From contig NZ_NDFH01000003.1 of the NCBI RefSeq assembly GCF_002239585.1, positions 620,001 through 684,000 of the forward strand: 64,000 bases of DNA, written 5' to 3'. Shown here one piece after another: positions 18,934 through 28,741 of this stretch (position 1 is its first letter; each line of letters opens with the position of its first letter). The notes beneath the pieces are model-generated. The model had not been told where the DNA came from. It made no database searches and saw only the letters and a program-made list of their open reading frames with translations. The stretch is from Psychromonas sp. CD1 (GTDB lineage: Bacteria > Pseudomonadota > Gammaproteobacteria > Enterobacterales > Psychromonadaceae). Position numbers and translations under genes: made by a program.

Positions 18934-19494
18934 TTATTTGCGCAAGAGCGTACTGCCATCCGTATGCTCAAAAATCTTACCATAAATATCTAAGAGCATG
19001 GTTTGCTTATAAGATAATGTATCCCCATTCAGCGTCAATTGTTGCGCATAATGTGTCATTTTCGCTTTTTTTAACATGAAGGGGGATTGAATCAATTGCC
19101 AATCTCCTTTTTCAATACAAGCTTGTACATCAAAAACCAACATGTTTTCTTGGTTTTTGATCACATTTCCACCCGCGAGCACACACATACCTCGCGGAAT
19201 AGTTAACGAATGCATCACACTATTATCCTTTGTACCCCACATCCAATAGCCAGTTTCACGATGAATCACTTTATTGTTACTAATTCGGCAAACTTGCTGT
19301 ATATAATGAACCGCGCTAAGACATTGTTCTTCTGCATTACAGACCTCACCCGCTTCACTAAACGTAATATTTTCATAATAAAGATTAGTCTCTGTTCCAT
19401 CTGGCTCAGGCGCAATATCCGTGCCTTTTTCCCCATGCCAATCGCCGATTAACCCCGCCAATGGTCCATAATTAACACTGCCATCTTTACTCAT
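18934..19494 (-). CDS. Heme-binding beta-barrel (nitrobindin/FABP-like) protein, copy 2
   Basis: Second 186-aa member of the family. It shares SVNYGPLAGLIGDWHGEKG, YYENITFSEAGEVCNAEEQ, HRETGYWMWG, LTIPRGMCVLAGG, EKGDWQLIQSPFMLK and IYGKIFEHTDGS with copy 1. The pair is best explained by tandem duplication followed by moderate divergence. This copy is closer to the family consensus as I recall it (PEPDGTE, DIYGKIFEHTD). No signal peptide. Confidence 0.75.
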   Translation of the reverse strand: MSKDGSVNYGPLAGLIGDWHGEKGTDIAPEPDGTETNLYYENITFSEAGEVCNAEEQCLSAVHYIQQVCRISNNKVIHRETGYWMWGTKDNSVMHSLTIPRGMCVLAGGNVIKNQENMLVFDVQACIEKGDWQLIQSPFMLKKAKMTHYAQQLTLNGDTLSYKQTMLLDIYGKIFEHTDGSTLLRK

Positions 19495-19661
19495 ACTTTG
19501 ACCTCAAAATAAATATAGATAGATAGATAATAATCATTCTATCTTATACAAAGCACACTTTAAATCGCATCGTTTTTTAAAAATCGCGAACTTGATGTCG
19601 ATGAGCATGAAATAAAACACAAAGCAGTGTAAAATAAGCCGAAATTATAGGAGATAAGCAA

Positions 19662-20693
19662 ATGATCACTTTAAGCCTTACCCGCCCTGACGATTGGCAC
19701 TTACATCTACGCGATGGAGATGTACTTAACGACACCGTCGAAGACAGTAGCCGTTATATGGGACGCGCCATTATAATGCCAAATACCGTCCCGCCTATCT
19801 GTACAACAGATTTAGCACTAGCCTATAAAAAACGTATTATGGCAACTAACCCCTCTGCCTCTTTTACTCCACTAATGACTCTTTATTTAACCGATAATAC
19901 AACACCTGAAGAGATCCGTAAGGCAAAAGAGTCTGGATTTATCTATGCGGCAAAGCTATATCCTGCAGGCGCTACGACAAATTCAGATTCGGGGGTCACT
20001 TCAACTGATAAAATTAAAGATGTATTACAAACAATGCAAACACTTGGCATGCCTTTACTCGTTCACGGTGAAGTCACTGCGAACGATGTAGACATTTTTG
20101 ACCGTGAAAATGAATTTTTAGAACAAGTTTTAAGACCCTTAATTAAAGAATTCCCTAAACTTAAAATTGTACTCGAACATATTACTACCGCCGAGGCGGT
20201 CAAGTTTGTAAATAACGCCGGATCTAACGTAGCAGCAACGATAACACCGCATCATTTATTATTTGAGCGTAATGACATGTTAGTCGGTGGCATAAAACCC
20301 CATTTTTATTGTCTACCTATCCTAAAGCGTAAACGTCATCAACAAGCATTAATCGCAGCCGCAACGAGTGGCTCTCCACAGTTTTTCTTAGGTACCGATT
20401 CCGCTCCCCATACACAACAAACGAAAGAGTCAGCATGTGGTTGTGCCGGATCATACAGCGCGTTTGCACCTCTTGAATTATATGCAGAGGTATTTGATAA
20501 CGCTGGCGCTTTAGAAAAACTGGAAGCTTTTGCAAGTTTTTATGGCCCAGACTTTTATGAACTGCCTCGAAATATTGATAAAATAACATTACAAAAGAAA
20601 GCATGGCAAGTGCCTAAAGAGCTCAACTTTGGTAAAGATAAAGTGATACCGGTTAAAGCCGGTGAAACATTATCGTGGCAAGTCGTTATTTAG
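19662..20693 (+). CDS. pyrC: Dihydroorotase
   Basis: Class II dihydroorotase of pyrimidine synthesis, 343 aa (E. coli 348). Zinc ligands are His 13 and His 15 in [11 protein letters not shown]. The carboxylated-Lys segment is [19 protein letters not shown]; further ligands are in LLVHGEV and VLEHITT, and the catalytic Asp is in [14 protein letters not shown] lies upstream of the ATG. A terminator hairpin follows 7 nt after the stop. Confidence 0.96.
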   Translation: MITLSLTRPDDWHLHLRDGDVLNDTVEDSSRYMGRAIIMPNTVPPICTTDLALAYKKRIMATNPSASFTPLMTLYLTDNTTPEEIRKAKESGFIYAAKLYPAGATTNSDSGVTSTDKIKDVLQTMQTLGMPLLVHGEVTANDVDIFDRENEFLEQVLRPLIKEFPKLKIVLEHITTAEAVKFVNNAGSNVAATITPHHLLFERNDMLVGGIKPHFYCLPILKRKRHQQALIAAATSGSPQFFLGTDSAPHTQQTKESACGCAGSYSAFAPLELYAEVFDNAGALEKLEAFASFYGPDFYELPRNIDKITLQKKAWQVPKELNFGKDKVIPVKAGETLSWQVVI

Positions 20694-20700
20694 TCTATCC

Positions 20701-20727
20701 AAAGGCCTACGTATAAAATAGGCCTTT
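20701..20727 (+). terminator. Intrinsic terminator after pyrC
   Basis: Perfect 9-bp stem AAAGGCCTA/TAGGCCTTT with a 9-nt loop, followed by GTTTTAA. It sits between convergent pyrC and the phnA-like gene and may act in both directions. Confidence 0.8.
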
Positions 20728-20740
20728 GTTTTAATCATGC

Positions 20741-21334
20741 TTACGCATCAAATTTTGGCATTTTTTTCAAATAGCGAGTCAATAAAACAATACGAACACC
20801 ATTAACACGCCCTTCAATATGTTCTGGATTATCGGTTAATGAAATATTACGTACCGGCGTACCGCGTTTCGCTGTAAAATTACCACCTTTAACATCTAAA
20901 TCTTTAATCAACGTAACATTATCTCCAGAGACTAAAACACTGCCATTCGAGTCACGCGTCGGGACAACATCTTCGATGTTATCGGCAGCAACACCATACT
21001 CAGCCCAAGCCATTACACCCTCATCAAGGTACATCATATCTAATAAGTCTTGCGCCCAGATATGCGCTTTAGCTAAACGCGTTAATAAACGAAAAGCGGT
21101 CACTTGCACTGCTGCGACTTGACTCCACATGCAGTCATTTAAACAGCGCCAATGATCACTGTTCATTTCGATCGTTTTATTAAGTTGTGACTCACAGGTC
21201 TGGCACACTAAAATAGATTTATCTGAATTGTGCTCTTTGACCGGAGGTACTTCAAAAACAACTAAACCTTTTTTTTCACTACACAGTTCACAAGAAGCGT
21301 TACTACGCTCATTAAGCGCCGTTAAAATGGGCAT
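20741..21334 (-). CDS. PhnA/YjdM-like zinc-ribbon protein
   Basis: 197-aa long-form PhnA (YjdM) family protein. The N-terminal zinc ribbon is seen as CELCSEKKG and CQTCESQLNK. The C-terminal PhnA domain has VLVSGDNVTLIKDLDVKG, RGTPVRNISLTDNPEHIEGRVNG and IVLLTRYLKK. Despite the name, this family is not required for phosphonate use in general; the function is unknown. Convergent with pyrC. Confidence 0.85.
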   Translation of the reverse strand: MPILTALNERSNASCELCSEKKGLVVFEVPPVKEHNSDKSILVCQTCESQLNKTIEMNSDHWRCLNDCMWSQVAAVQVTAFRLLTRLAKAHIWAQDLLDMMYLDEGVMAWAEYGVAADNIEDVVPTRDSNGSVLVSGDNVTLIKDLDVKGGNFTAKRGTPVRNISLTDNPEHIEGRVNGVRIVLLTRYLKKMPKFDA

Positions 21335-21526
21335 AATTTAATACCTTAATATAAATGATGAATTTAAAAAAACCGCATTATGCGCGTATTTCGATACGGC
21401 GGCAAATGCTAACGTAGCAACACATTAAAATGACACCATTATAAAAATAATATTGCTTACCTAAATGCACAAAGCACGTTAAAATGATGTTCAGATTAAT
21501 TTATCTCTTATATTAGGCAATATTCT

Positions 21527-22678
21527 ATGAATGAACTACTCAGCATTGCAAACCAAAACTTAGTTTTGCACCGCCATCCAAAAAACAAAAAAGAAACTCT
21601 GCAAGCATGGGACTCTGCTGATGAATATTTGATCAATTATTTTATGGATAACCATCTGGAAGAAAAACTAGAAGGAGAGGAACAACTCCTTATCCTTAAT
21701 GATGGATTTGGCGCATTAAGTTGTTTTTTTAATGACATTAAGCGCACGACAATCACTGACTCGTATCTGTCTCTTAGTTCGATTAAACTTAATATGCAAC
21801 GTAATAGATGTATTGAATCACATCTATTATTACAAGATAGCTTACAATCTTTCCCTGAAAACATTAAAGTTGTTCTGATAAAGATCCCGAAAACAAATGC
21901 CTACCTTGAGTTTTTATTACAAAAACTACAAGGGAAGATTTCAGCAGACACTATCGTGATTGCAGCGGGCAAAGTCAACATGATCCATAACTCAACACTG
22001 CAACTCTTTGAACAATATATAGGCACCACGAAAACATCTCTTGCTAAGAAAAAATCCCGTCTTATTTTTAGCCAAGTCGATGCAAAAAAAGAAGTCGAAG
22101 AAAAAGACATCGCTGTTACCTGGGAAATAGAAAAACAGCAATGGAAAATCCATAATCATGCGAATGTTTTTTCACGTAATCATCTCGACATTGGTGGTCG
22201 CTACTTAATGGATAATTTACCTGAAGGTGATTTTAGTAAAGTTGTCGATTTAGGTTGTGGTAACGGTATTGTCGGCATGGCGGCATTGCAACAATATACA
22301 GATGCCCAAGTTACTTTTATTGATGAATCTTATATGGCCGTTGATTCTGCTCGTATTAACACATTAAAAAACTTTGAAGAAGAGCGCAGTGATAATGCAC
22401 GCTTTGTTGTAAATAATGGACTTGTTGGTTTTAAAGCGCGTAGCTACGATCTTATTTTATGCAACCCTCCTTTCCATCAACAACAAACTATCACAGATAA
22501 TATTGCTTGGAGCATGTTTAACGATGCCTATTTTTGTTTGCAAGATGGTGGGGAGCTAGTCATCGTTGGCAATCGTCATTTAGATTACCAAGATAAACTA
22601 ACCCGTATTTTTGGACACTGTGAATTAGTCACTGAAAACCAAAAATTTGTGATATTACGAGCCATTAAAGAAAGCTAA
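21527..22678 (+). CDS. rlmG: 23S rRNA m2G1835 methyltransferase RlmG
   Basis: 383-aa SAM-dependent guanine-N2 methyltransferase of the RsmC/RlmG family (E. coli 378). An N-terminal inactive Rossmann-like domain is followed by the catalytic domain: NVFSRNHLDIGGRYLMDNLP, SAM motif VVDLGCGNGIVGMAAL, and the catalytic NPPF motif in LCNPPFHQQQTITDNIAW. This last stretch is diagnostic for RlmG. It is a single-gene unit ended by a strong terminator. Confidence 0.95.
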   Translation: MNELLSIANQNLVLHRHPKNKKETLQAWDSADEYLINYFMDNHLEEKLEGEEQLLILNDGFGALSCFFNDIKRTTITDSYLSLSSIKLNMQRNRCIESHLLLQDSLQSFPENIKVVLIKIPKTNAYLEFLLQKLQGKISADTIVIAAGKVNMIHNSTLQLFEQYIGTTKTSLAKKKSRLIFSQVDAKKEVEEKDIAVTWEIEKQQWKIHNHANVFSRNHLDIGGRYLMDNLPEGDFSKVVDLGCGNGIVGMAALQQYTDAQVTFIDESYMAVDSARINTLKNFEEERSDNARFVVNNGLVGFKARSYDLILCNPPFHQQQTITDNIAWSMFNDAYFCLQDGGELVIVGNRHLDYQDKLTRIFGHCELVTENQKFVILRAIKES

Positions 22679-22695
22679 TGCCCCTTAATTATCTC

Positions 22696-22727
22696 AAAAA
22701 AAACGGATCCTAGGATCCGTTTTTTTA
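22696..22727 (+). terminator. Bidirectional intrinsic terminator between rlmG and zapC
   Basis: AAAAAAAA-CGGATCC-TA-GGATCCG-TTTTTTT is nearly perfectly symmetrical, with A and U tracts on both sides. It can therefore end rlmG (plus) and zapC (minus) transcripts. Confidence 0.9.
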
Positions 22728-22739
22728 TGTTTAATAAAA

Positions 22740-23285
22740 TTAAAAACACAAACGATATAAACTTTCAATACAAGTTATTTTGTCTAAACTCACTTTAACA
22801 ATCTGCCCTTGCCGAAAGGTTTTTCTTGACGTAATAGGGTGTGTCACATCCACTAATAAACATAATGCAAAATGTTCATCACAATCAATCACAAAATATT
22901 TTGCCCTGACATTTGACTCCGCAGAAGTTAAATAAACACATTCTCTGCTTTCTATATATGATACATCTTGACTCTGAGTCTGAGTCTGAGTCTGAAATAA
23001 CCAACTCTTGGGCATAATCGGTTTATGGAATAATGTCACGGCCAAAATGTGTAAAATAATATGACAAATTTGCTCATCAGAATATTCATCGACAGAAAAT
23101 TGCTCACTCAGTAATGAGTAATTTGCAACATCATCAAGACTAAAATACAGTGTCTTTTGCGGAAAGGGGATAAACATTCGCGCTTGATACACGATATCGA
23201 CACTGTGTTCACCCATTAAAACTTTTACACTGTTATCCTCTGTATCAACGCTCCATTGCCAATTAGCTTGAGGTAAAGAAACCAT
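22740..23285 (-). CDS. zapC: Cell division protein ZapC
   Basis: 181-aa FtsZ-associated protein that promotes protofilament bundling. The family block PIMPKSWLF and the C-terminal CLLVDVTHPI/GQIVKVS region match ZapC, and it lies next to pyrD as in E. coli. A hexanucleotide repeat (TGAGTC units on the plus strand, 22973-22995) encodes TQTQTQSQ after KSWLFQ, in what should be a surface loop. Overall similarity is modest, so context supports the call. Confidence 0.82.
   Translation of the reverse strand: MVSLPQANWQWSVDTEDNSVKVLMGEHSVDIVYQARMFIPFPQKTLYFSLDDVANYSLLSEQFSVDEYSDEQICHIILHILAVTLFHKPIMPKSWLFQTQTQTQSQDVSYIESRECVYLTSAESNVRAKYFVIDCDEHFALCLLVDVTHPITSRKTFRQGQIVKVSLDKITCIESLYRLCF
22973..22995. 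repeat. Hexanucleotide microsatellite in zapC
   Basis: Three perfect TGAGTC units (22975-22992) with partial flanking units. Being 6 bp, changes in copy number would keep the frame and only lengthen or shorten a Thr-Gln run. Confidence 0.8.
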
Positions 23286-23389
23286 TAGTCCTTCCTTCGT
23301 CTGTGACTTTTATTCATCCATATCATTGATTGTAGACTAATATTATTCATTCACTTTCAGTCTACAATCACATCTAAATCGGTTTTCTT

Positions 23390-24400
23390 CTAAATATTAT
23401 TGATTATATTTTTGACTAATTTAGGTCCATGATAAATAAAACCACTATATATTTGAACTAAACTTGCACCTGCATTTATTTTCTCTTTTGCTGCAATCAC
23501 ACTGTCAATTCCCCCTACTCCAATGATAGGAATTTTACCGTGTAAATGTAAGGCAAACTTTTTAATGACTTCTGTACTCTTACTTTGTAATGGACGACCA
23601 CTTAAACCTCCCGTTTCACCCGCGTGTGACATACCTTGGATCATGCTTCTGTCTAACGTCGTATTGGTTGCTATTAGGCCATCTATTTTATATTTTAATA
23701 ACGCATTGGCAATCGACTCTATTTCTGTATCACTCAAATCAGGCGCTACTTTTAATGCTAAAGGCACATATTTATTATGCTTTTTACATAACTCTGTTTG
23801 GCGCTCTTTAAGTGCTTCGAGTAATTCATCTAACGCATCTCCATACTGTAGTGAACGTAATCCTGGCGTATTAGGGGAGGATATATTAACGGCAATATAC
23901 CCTGCATACTGATAAACTTTATCCATACAAATAAGGTAATCATTTTTACCTTCATCTACAGGCGTTGCACGATTTTTACCGATATTAATACCGATAACAC
24001 CTTTATAATTACTCTCTTTAATTTTAGTAATCAGTTGATCTACACCCTCATTATTAAACCCCATGCGGTTAATGATACCCTCTGACTCTAAAACCCGAAA
24101 TAAACGAGGTAATTCATTACCTTCCTGCGCAACAGGCGTCACCGTACCGACTTCAACATGACCGAACCCCATTGAACCAAATGCATCTATACATTCTCCA
24201 TTTTTATCCAGTCCGGCAGCAAGGCCAAGGACATTTGGAAAGGTTATCCCCATCACTGTCAATGGACGATCTTGTACTTTTTGACGGTAAAACATATCTA
24301 ATAAAGTACCATGCGTTAATTTTAATTGTTTAATAGAAATTTCATGAGCTTTTTCTGGTGAAAGCATAAATAAAAAATAGCGCATAATGCGATAAAACAT
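23390..24400 (-). CDS. pyrD: Dihydroorotate dehydrogenase (quinone)
   Basis: Class 2, membrane-associated DHODH, 336 aa as in E. coli. An N-terminal amphipathic segment ([20 protein letters not shown]) is followed by the FMN barrel: [36 protein letters not shown], the catalytic-Ser strand [12 protein letters not shown], and GVGGIDSV. Upstream of zapC on the same strand, as is common. Confidence 0.97.
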   Translation of the reverse strand: MFYRIMRYFLFMLSPEKAHEISIKQLKLTHGTLLDMFYRQKVQDRPLTVMGITFPNVLGLAAGLDKNGECIDAFGSMGFGHVEVGTVTPVAQEGNELPRLFRVLESEGIINRMGFNNEGVDQLITKIKESNYKGVIGINIGKNRATPVDEGKNDYLICMDKVYQYAGYIAVNISSPNTPGLRSLQYGDALDELLEALKERQTELCKKHNKYVPLALKVAPDLSDTEIESIANALLKYKIDGLIATNTTLDRSMIQGMSHAGETGGLSGRPLQSKSTEVIKKFALHLHGKIPIIGVGGIDSVIAAKEKINAGASLVQIYSGFIYHGPKLVKNIINNI

Positions 24401-24450
24401 AATAAAAACCTTATTTAAATGAATAGACTATGGTGTACTCATTATACCGC

Positions 24451-25254
24451 TTATTCACGCTCAGATGAAGTAATATGCAACGTTTGATAAGCATGAACAC
24501 GTATTCGCCAACCTTTTAACCAGTGAGATTCATCGTTGGAAGCATTTTTCACTCGCCGTGTTAATAGCTCATCTGCGCTAAAAGAAAAAACGCGCAAAGG
24601 ATTTTTATAATGAATAGGCATATTTAATAACACTTGCTTTAGCCCCCAACCCTGCCCTTGATATGTTTCATTAGCAAGTAACCCTTCCCCTTTAAAATTA
24701 ACATAATCTAAAAGTGCAAAAACCCCTTCCGGCATTGCGATGAGCCGTTGAACATTTTCTTGTATACGCAGTTTCTCTTGCGCTGTTGCACTGCTCAATA
24801 TAGCAGGAATACTTGCCGTTAAACGTTGTGCAATAAAGGCTGCTTGTAAACGCAATTGCTGATTTAACAGTGTGCGTAATTTTGTTAATTGAGGTTTATC
24901 AAATTGCGCATAAAATTGTTGCCGAGTTTTCCAGGGCGCAAGTTTAGCGTTCACAAGCCAAGGAGGCAAAATAACGCCGTGTGCGGTAAAATAACGGAGT
25001 AATTGTGGAAACTGTTCTTTAAACGGACCTTTATTTTGAGTAGGATACCAAATAAAATGACCGATCCCCAAAGAAGGGAAAGCTTCACCTACATTCCAAT
25101 GCGTTAGATTTTTTATTTTTTGCCCCCCCTCATTTTTCCAAATAAGTGAGCCCAATATATCTAATTGCTGAGCATTTAATCTGAGTGAAAATTTATCTGA
25201 AGCAAAGCTAAAAGAGCTAAATAGTAATAAAAAAAAGATAACAAGCCGAGTCAT
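24451..25254 (-). CDS. Exported protein of unknown function, lysozyme-like in its N-terminal part
   Basis: 267 aa with a clear signal peptide (MTRLVIFFLLLFSSFSFASD, cleavage near residue 18-20), so periplasmic or secreted. The segment IWKNEGG...LTHWNVGEAFPSLGIGHFIWYP resembles the Glu...Gly-x-Gly-His arrangement of lysozyme/lytic-transglycosylase folds; this is inference from pattern only. I recognise the protein as a conserved hypothetical but know no assigned function. It is a single gene between pyrD and a small hypothetical gene. Confidence 0.6.
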   Translation of the reverse strand: MTRLVIFFLLLFSSFSFASDKFSLRLNAQQLDILGSLIWKNEGGQKIKNLTHWNVGEAFPSLGIGHFIWYPTQNKGPFKEQFPQLLRYFTAHGVILPPWLVNAKLAPWKTRQQFYAQFDKPQLTKLRTLLNQQLRLQAAFIAQRLTASIPAILSSATAQEKLRIQENVQRLIAMPEGVFALLDYVNFKGEGLLANETYQGQGWGLKQVLLNMPIHYKNPLRVFSFSADELLTRRVKNASNDESHWLKGWRIRVHAYQTLHITSSERE

Positions 25255-25284
25255 TAGGCTTCCTTATGTTATTTAAAATAAAAC

Positions 25285-25584
25285 TTAGACAACAAAATGA
25301 AACCCCATACTTTCCATTATCTCATCACGTTTTTGCTGCGTTGAAATTTGTAAGTAAGCATTGAGCGCACCCTGTTGCTTATAACTCGGTTGATCATAAC
25401 CTAACGTTTGGTATAGCGTATCTTTCTGTGTGTCAGAGAGCTCCTTTGAGAATTGAGATGATGGAGACTTTTTGCCAATCGGTGCAAGTTCACTTTTTGG
25501 CGCAGATGTGATTTTTTTAAAGTCATTACTTGGCTGCATTTTTAATGGTTTTAACAGCGAGTTTGCACTCTTAATCACATTCAT
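25285..25584 (-). CDS. Small hypothetical protein
   Basis: 99-aa hydrophilic protein without signal peptide or membrane segment. The first 50 residues are Ser/Pro/Lys-rich and look disordered; the C-terminal half (QTLGYDQPSYKQQGALNAYL to MESMGFHFVV) looks folded and helical. It lies just downstream of tsaB on the same strand (30-bp gap) and may be cotranscribed with it. Family not recognised. Confidence 0.55.
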   Translation of the reverse strand: MNVIKSANSLLKPLKMQPSNDFKKITSAPKSELAPIGKKSPSSQFSKELSDTQKDTLYQTLGYDQPSYKQQGALNAYLQISTQQKRDEIMESMGFHFVV

Positions 25585-25614
25585 AGCCTTCCCTATCTGC
25601 CCATCTCGATATTA

Positions 25615-26325
25615 TTATTTTCCGGGTAGTTTTTTCCACGTGACGGTATCACGTAGATAAACTGGCAAAGCATCTTCTGGAAATTGCGTTTGATGCATTT
25701 CAATACCCTTTTCAACTTGTTTCAACATAAAACGAGCACCCGGATACTCTATATCCAACATTTTTAAATTTGAAAAATATGTTTCTAATTCCGGGTAAGC
25801 CTTCCAGCCCGTACCAACCAAACAAATTGGTCCATCTACATTTAATTTTAAAGCTAGCAAATCTGAAGGGTGAATAACTCGCTCTACATCGACAAGTGTC
25901 ATTAATTCACCATCATATCGATAATGCGCAAAATAAACTTCTCCCATTCGGGCATCAATCGCCGCATATACCTCTTTGACCTGTTCTACTTCATATGCTT
26001 GCTGCGCCATTGCTTGCAGTGTTGAAACACCTAGCATTTTTTTATCAATGCCAAATGCTAGTCCTTGAGCAATACTAATACCAATTCTAACTCCCGTAAA
26101 ACTACCCGGTCCTCGACCATAAGCAATCACATCAATATCATTTAAAGAAATATTAGCTTCTTTTAATATTAATTCAATCGTTGGCAATATTTTACGAGTA
26201 TGCTCACGTGGAGCGAGCATAAAATGATCACTTATTATGTTTTTTTGTTCGTTTTTTATAAGTAATGCAACGGAGCATGCTTCTGTTGATGTATCAACAC
26301 ATAACACTTTTAATGTTTTAGTCAT
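25615..26325 (-). CDS. tsaB: tRNA threonylcarbamoyladenosine synthesis protein TsaB
   Basis: TsaB (YeaZ) partners TsaD and TsaE in t6A37 formation. The 236-aa ASKHA-fold protein shows CVDTSTEACSVAL, REHTRKILPTIE, the signature YGRGPGSFTGVRIGISIAQGLA, and AAIDARMGEVYFA. It lies 21 nt downstream of yoaA on the same strand, an arrangement common in related genomes. Confidence 0.95.
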   Translation of the reverse strand: MTKTLKVLCVDTSTEACSVALLIKNEQKNIISDHFMLAPREHTRKILPTIELILKEANISLNDIDVIAYGRGPGSFTGVRIGISIAQGLAFGIDKKMLGVSTLQAMAQQAYEVEQVKEVYAAIDARMGEVYFAHYRYDGELMTLVDVERVIHPSDLLALKLNVDGPICLVGTGWKAYPELETYFSNLKMLDIEYPGARFMLKQVEKGIEMHQTQFPEDALPVYLRDTVTWKKLPGK

Positions 26326-26346
26326 TTTTAACCTGTTTATTATCTT

Positions 26347-28269
26347 TTAATCAATATTTTTTAAAAATTCAATCGCGTTTTTTAAAGATCTCGTTCGGGG
26401 CATAGCGGGTAAGCTATTTAAGAAAAGATCACCATATTTCCGTGTTACTAAACGATTATCACAAACAATCAATACCCCTTTATCTTTCTCAGCACGGATC
26501 AAACGGCCGATGCCTTGCTTAAATGCAATAACAGCTTGAGGTAGTTGCACATCAAAAAAGGGATCTTTGCCTTTTAATCGCGCATCTTCAATGCGAGCTT
26601 TCAATAATGGTTCCTCGGGCGAGCTAAATGGCAATTTATCAATGATCACACAAGACAATGTTTGACCACGAACATCTACGCCTTCCCAGAAGCTATTCGT
26701 TGCCACCAATAAAGCATTACCATGCTCTACAAACTCTTTTAATAATGCTTGTTTACTTTTTTCTCCTTGTAATAATACAGGCAAAGTTAAGGTTTGTCGA
26801 AATCCTATCGCAAGCTGATTCATCATGGCGTGGCTAGTACAAAGAAAAAAACAACGGCCCTTACTCGCGCGAATAACGGGTGCCAATTCCTCAACAAGTT
26901 TATTCGCCAAACCCGGCGTTCCAGGTTCCGGTAATAGCCGAGGAACAACAAATAAAGTTTGCTCGGCATAATTAAACGGACTACTTAATTGTACAGCTTT
27001 ACTCTTTTGTAAGCCAAGCAACTCCATGAAATGTGTAAATTCACCTTTTACGGATAATGTCGCAGAAGTAAAAATCCAAGCTGCATTTTTTTTATTACAT
27101 TCCAGTTGAAAACGCGTTGCCACACTCAATGGAGTAATATGCAACGTGACGTGCTGCGCCGAACAATCAAACCAATAGCTAAACCCACTACTATTCACAT
27201 CATTTAATTTTTTAAATAGAAGACTAAAGGTCGCTAAACGTTCAAAACAATGATCTAATAATTCACTTTTTCCTAAACGCTCTAATAATACGGCATTTAA
27301 AAATTGCATTACTTGTAATAAGCGTTGTACATGTAACTGCATTAAACGTTGCTTTGATTTTTCACGCCAACTTCCGGTACCTTTATCCATCGCAAAAGCT
27401 AAACGAAAATCAAGTGCTGAAACACGTAATTGGTCTGCAGCTTTCGCCATCTGTTTCGCTTCACGAAGTTCCATACGATAAACAAAATCAATATCTTTAG
27501 CTAAGTCAATTAATTGCCGTGTCGAAAGCGACTCTCCAAAATAAATACTAGCAATATCTGGCAATTGATGCGCTTCATCAAAAATATACACCTTTGCTTC
27601 TGGAATAAGCTCACCAAATCCTGTTTCCTTAACCGCCAAATCCGCAAAGAAAAGGTGATGATTGATAACCAACAAGTCCGCCTGCATCGCTTTTTTTCTA
27701 GCTTGTACAATAAAACAATCTTCAAAACAAGGACATTCACGGCCTAAACAATTATCATTATTACTAGTAATGGCAGACATAATAAAAGCATCTTCAGCTA
27801 AAAAATCAATTTCTGAGACATCCCCCATTTTTGTTTTCAACGACCAGTTTTTTATTTTAACCAATGTTATTTGTAATGCTTTTTCTTTTCTCTGACTCTC
27901 TAGCATAAAGCGATTTAAACGCTCTCTACAAAGATAATTACTGCGCCCTTTTAATAAACTTACCGAACCCGTAAATCCGGTTGCTTCAATTAAAAGAGGC
28001 AAATCTTTTAAATATAATTGTTCTTGAAGTGCCTTACTACCCGTTGAGATAATAATCGAAGCATCATTATCTTTATTGTAAGAGAGTAGTGCCGGCGCAA
28101 GGTACGCAAATGTTTTTCCCGTACCCGTTTCAGCTTCGACTAATAATTGTGTTTTTTTATCAATTGCAGAGGCAACTTCTTCCGCCATTTCAACTTGTGC
28201 TTCACGAGGAATATAATGCGTTAATTTTTGACTTAAGGCGCCATGCTTTGCAAAAAAAGATGAAATCAA
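26347..28269 (-). CDS. yoaA: DinG-family ATP-dependent DNA helicase YoaA
   Basis: XPD-like superfamily 2 helicase, 640 aa (E. coli 636). Walker A is EAETGTGKTFAYLAPAL near 45-55. Fe-S-cluster cysteines lie in GRSNYLCRERL and NDNCLGRECPCFEDC; the DEAH box is IFDEAHQLPDIAS. C-terminal helicase motifs are FTSATLS, NSFWEGVDVRGQTLS and GIGRLIRAEKDKG. The frame begins with a TTG codon; no better ATG is seen before the conserved region. Known homologues help overcome replication blocks. Confidence 0.94.
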   Translation of the reverse strand: MISSFFAKHGALSQKLTHYIPREAQVEMAEEVASAIDKKTQLLVEAETGTGKTFAYLAPALLSYNKDNDASIIISTGSKALQEQLYLKDLPLLIEATGFTGSVSLLKGRSNYLCRERLNRFMLESQRKEKALQITLVKIKNWSLKTKMGDVSEIDFLAEDAFIMSAITSNNDNCLGRECPCFEDCFIVQARKKAMQADLLVINHHLFFADLAVKETGFGELIPEAKVYIFDEAHQLPDIASIYFGESLSTRQLIDLAKDIDFVYRMELREAKQMAKAADQLRVSALDFRLAFAMDKGTGSWREKSKQRLMQLHVQRLLQVMQFLNAVLLERLGKSELLDHCFERLATFSLLFKKLNDVNSSGFSYWFDCSAQHVTLHITPLSVATRFQLECNKKNAAWIFTSATLSVKGEFTHFMELLGLQKSKAVQLSSPFNYAEQTLFVVPRLLPEPGTPGLANKLVEELAPVIRASKGRCFFLCTSHAMMNQLAIGFRQTLTLPVLLQGEKSKQALLKEFVEHGNALLVATNSFWEGVDVRGQTLSCVIIDKLPFSSPEEPLLKARIEDARLKGKDPFFDVQLPQAVIAFKQGIGRLIRAEKDKGVLIVCDNRLVTRKYGDLFLNSLPAMPRTRSLKNAIEFLKNID

Positions 28270-28345
28270 ATGATATTGCTCTTGATGGACGAATAATTAT
28301 CTGTATTCTACGTGAGTTAGCACAAATTAATAAGAAGAATATACG

Positions 28346-28741
28346 ATGTATAATTTATCGGGTAAATTAGGTGTTGAATTCAAAACCATACATGCAATGG
28401 TTAATATTTATTGTCAACACGAGCATCGCACAAAGAAAATATGTGAACACTGTCAGACCTTTTTAAGCTATGCCAACAAAAAATTAGATAGGTGTCCTTA
28501 CGGACAAATAAAACCAATCTGTAGTAAATGCCCTATTCATTGTTATAAAAAGAAACAGCGTGAACAAGCACAAGTTATCATGCGCTATGCAGGCCCCAAA
28601 ATGTTACTTTGGCACCCGCTACTAGCATTTAAACATCTTGTGGGAAAAAAGCACCCTATCCCTAAAAGAGTGCCCGAAAAAGCATCGCATCGTCACCATA
28701 GAAAATTAAACGGTTCAAAACCCGCCAATATTAAACGGTGA
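28346..28741 (+). CDS. ygbA: YgbA-like (nitrous oxide-stimulated promoter family) protein
   Basis: 131-aa cytoplasmic protein rich in paired Cys and His: YCQHEHRTKKICEHCQTFL, LDRCPYGQIKPICSKCPIHCY. These cysteines suggest a metal or Fe-S site. The family is NsrR/NO-regulated in E. coli, but I do not see a clear NsrR box upstream here. The Arg/Lys/His-rich C-terminus is variable. Its last 11 bp overlap the 3' end of the convergent gene at 28731-28985. Confidence 0.8.
   Translation: MYNLSGKLGVEFKTIHAMVNIYCQHEHRTKKICEHCQTFLSYANKKLDRCPYGQIKPICSKCPIHCYKKKQREQAQVIMRYAGPKMLLWHPLLAFKHLVGKKHPIPKRVPEKASHRHHRKLNGSKPANIKR

Noticed and set aside
22971-22995. Phase-variable frameshift repeat in zapC
   Set aside because: The unit is 6 bp, so changes in number stay in frame; it cannot switch the gene off.
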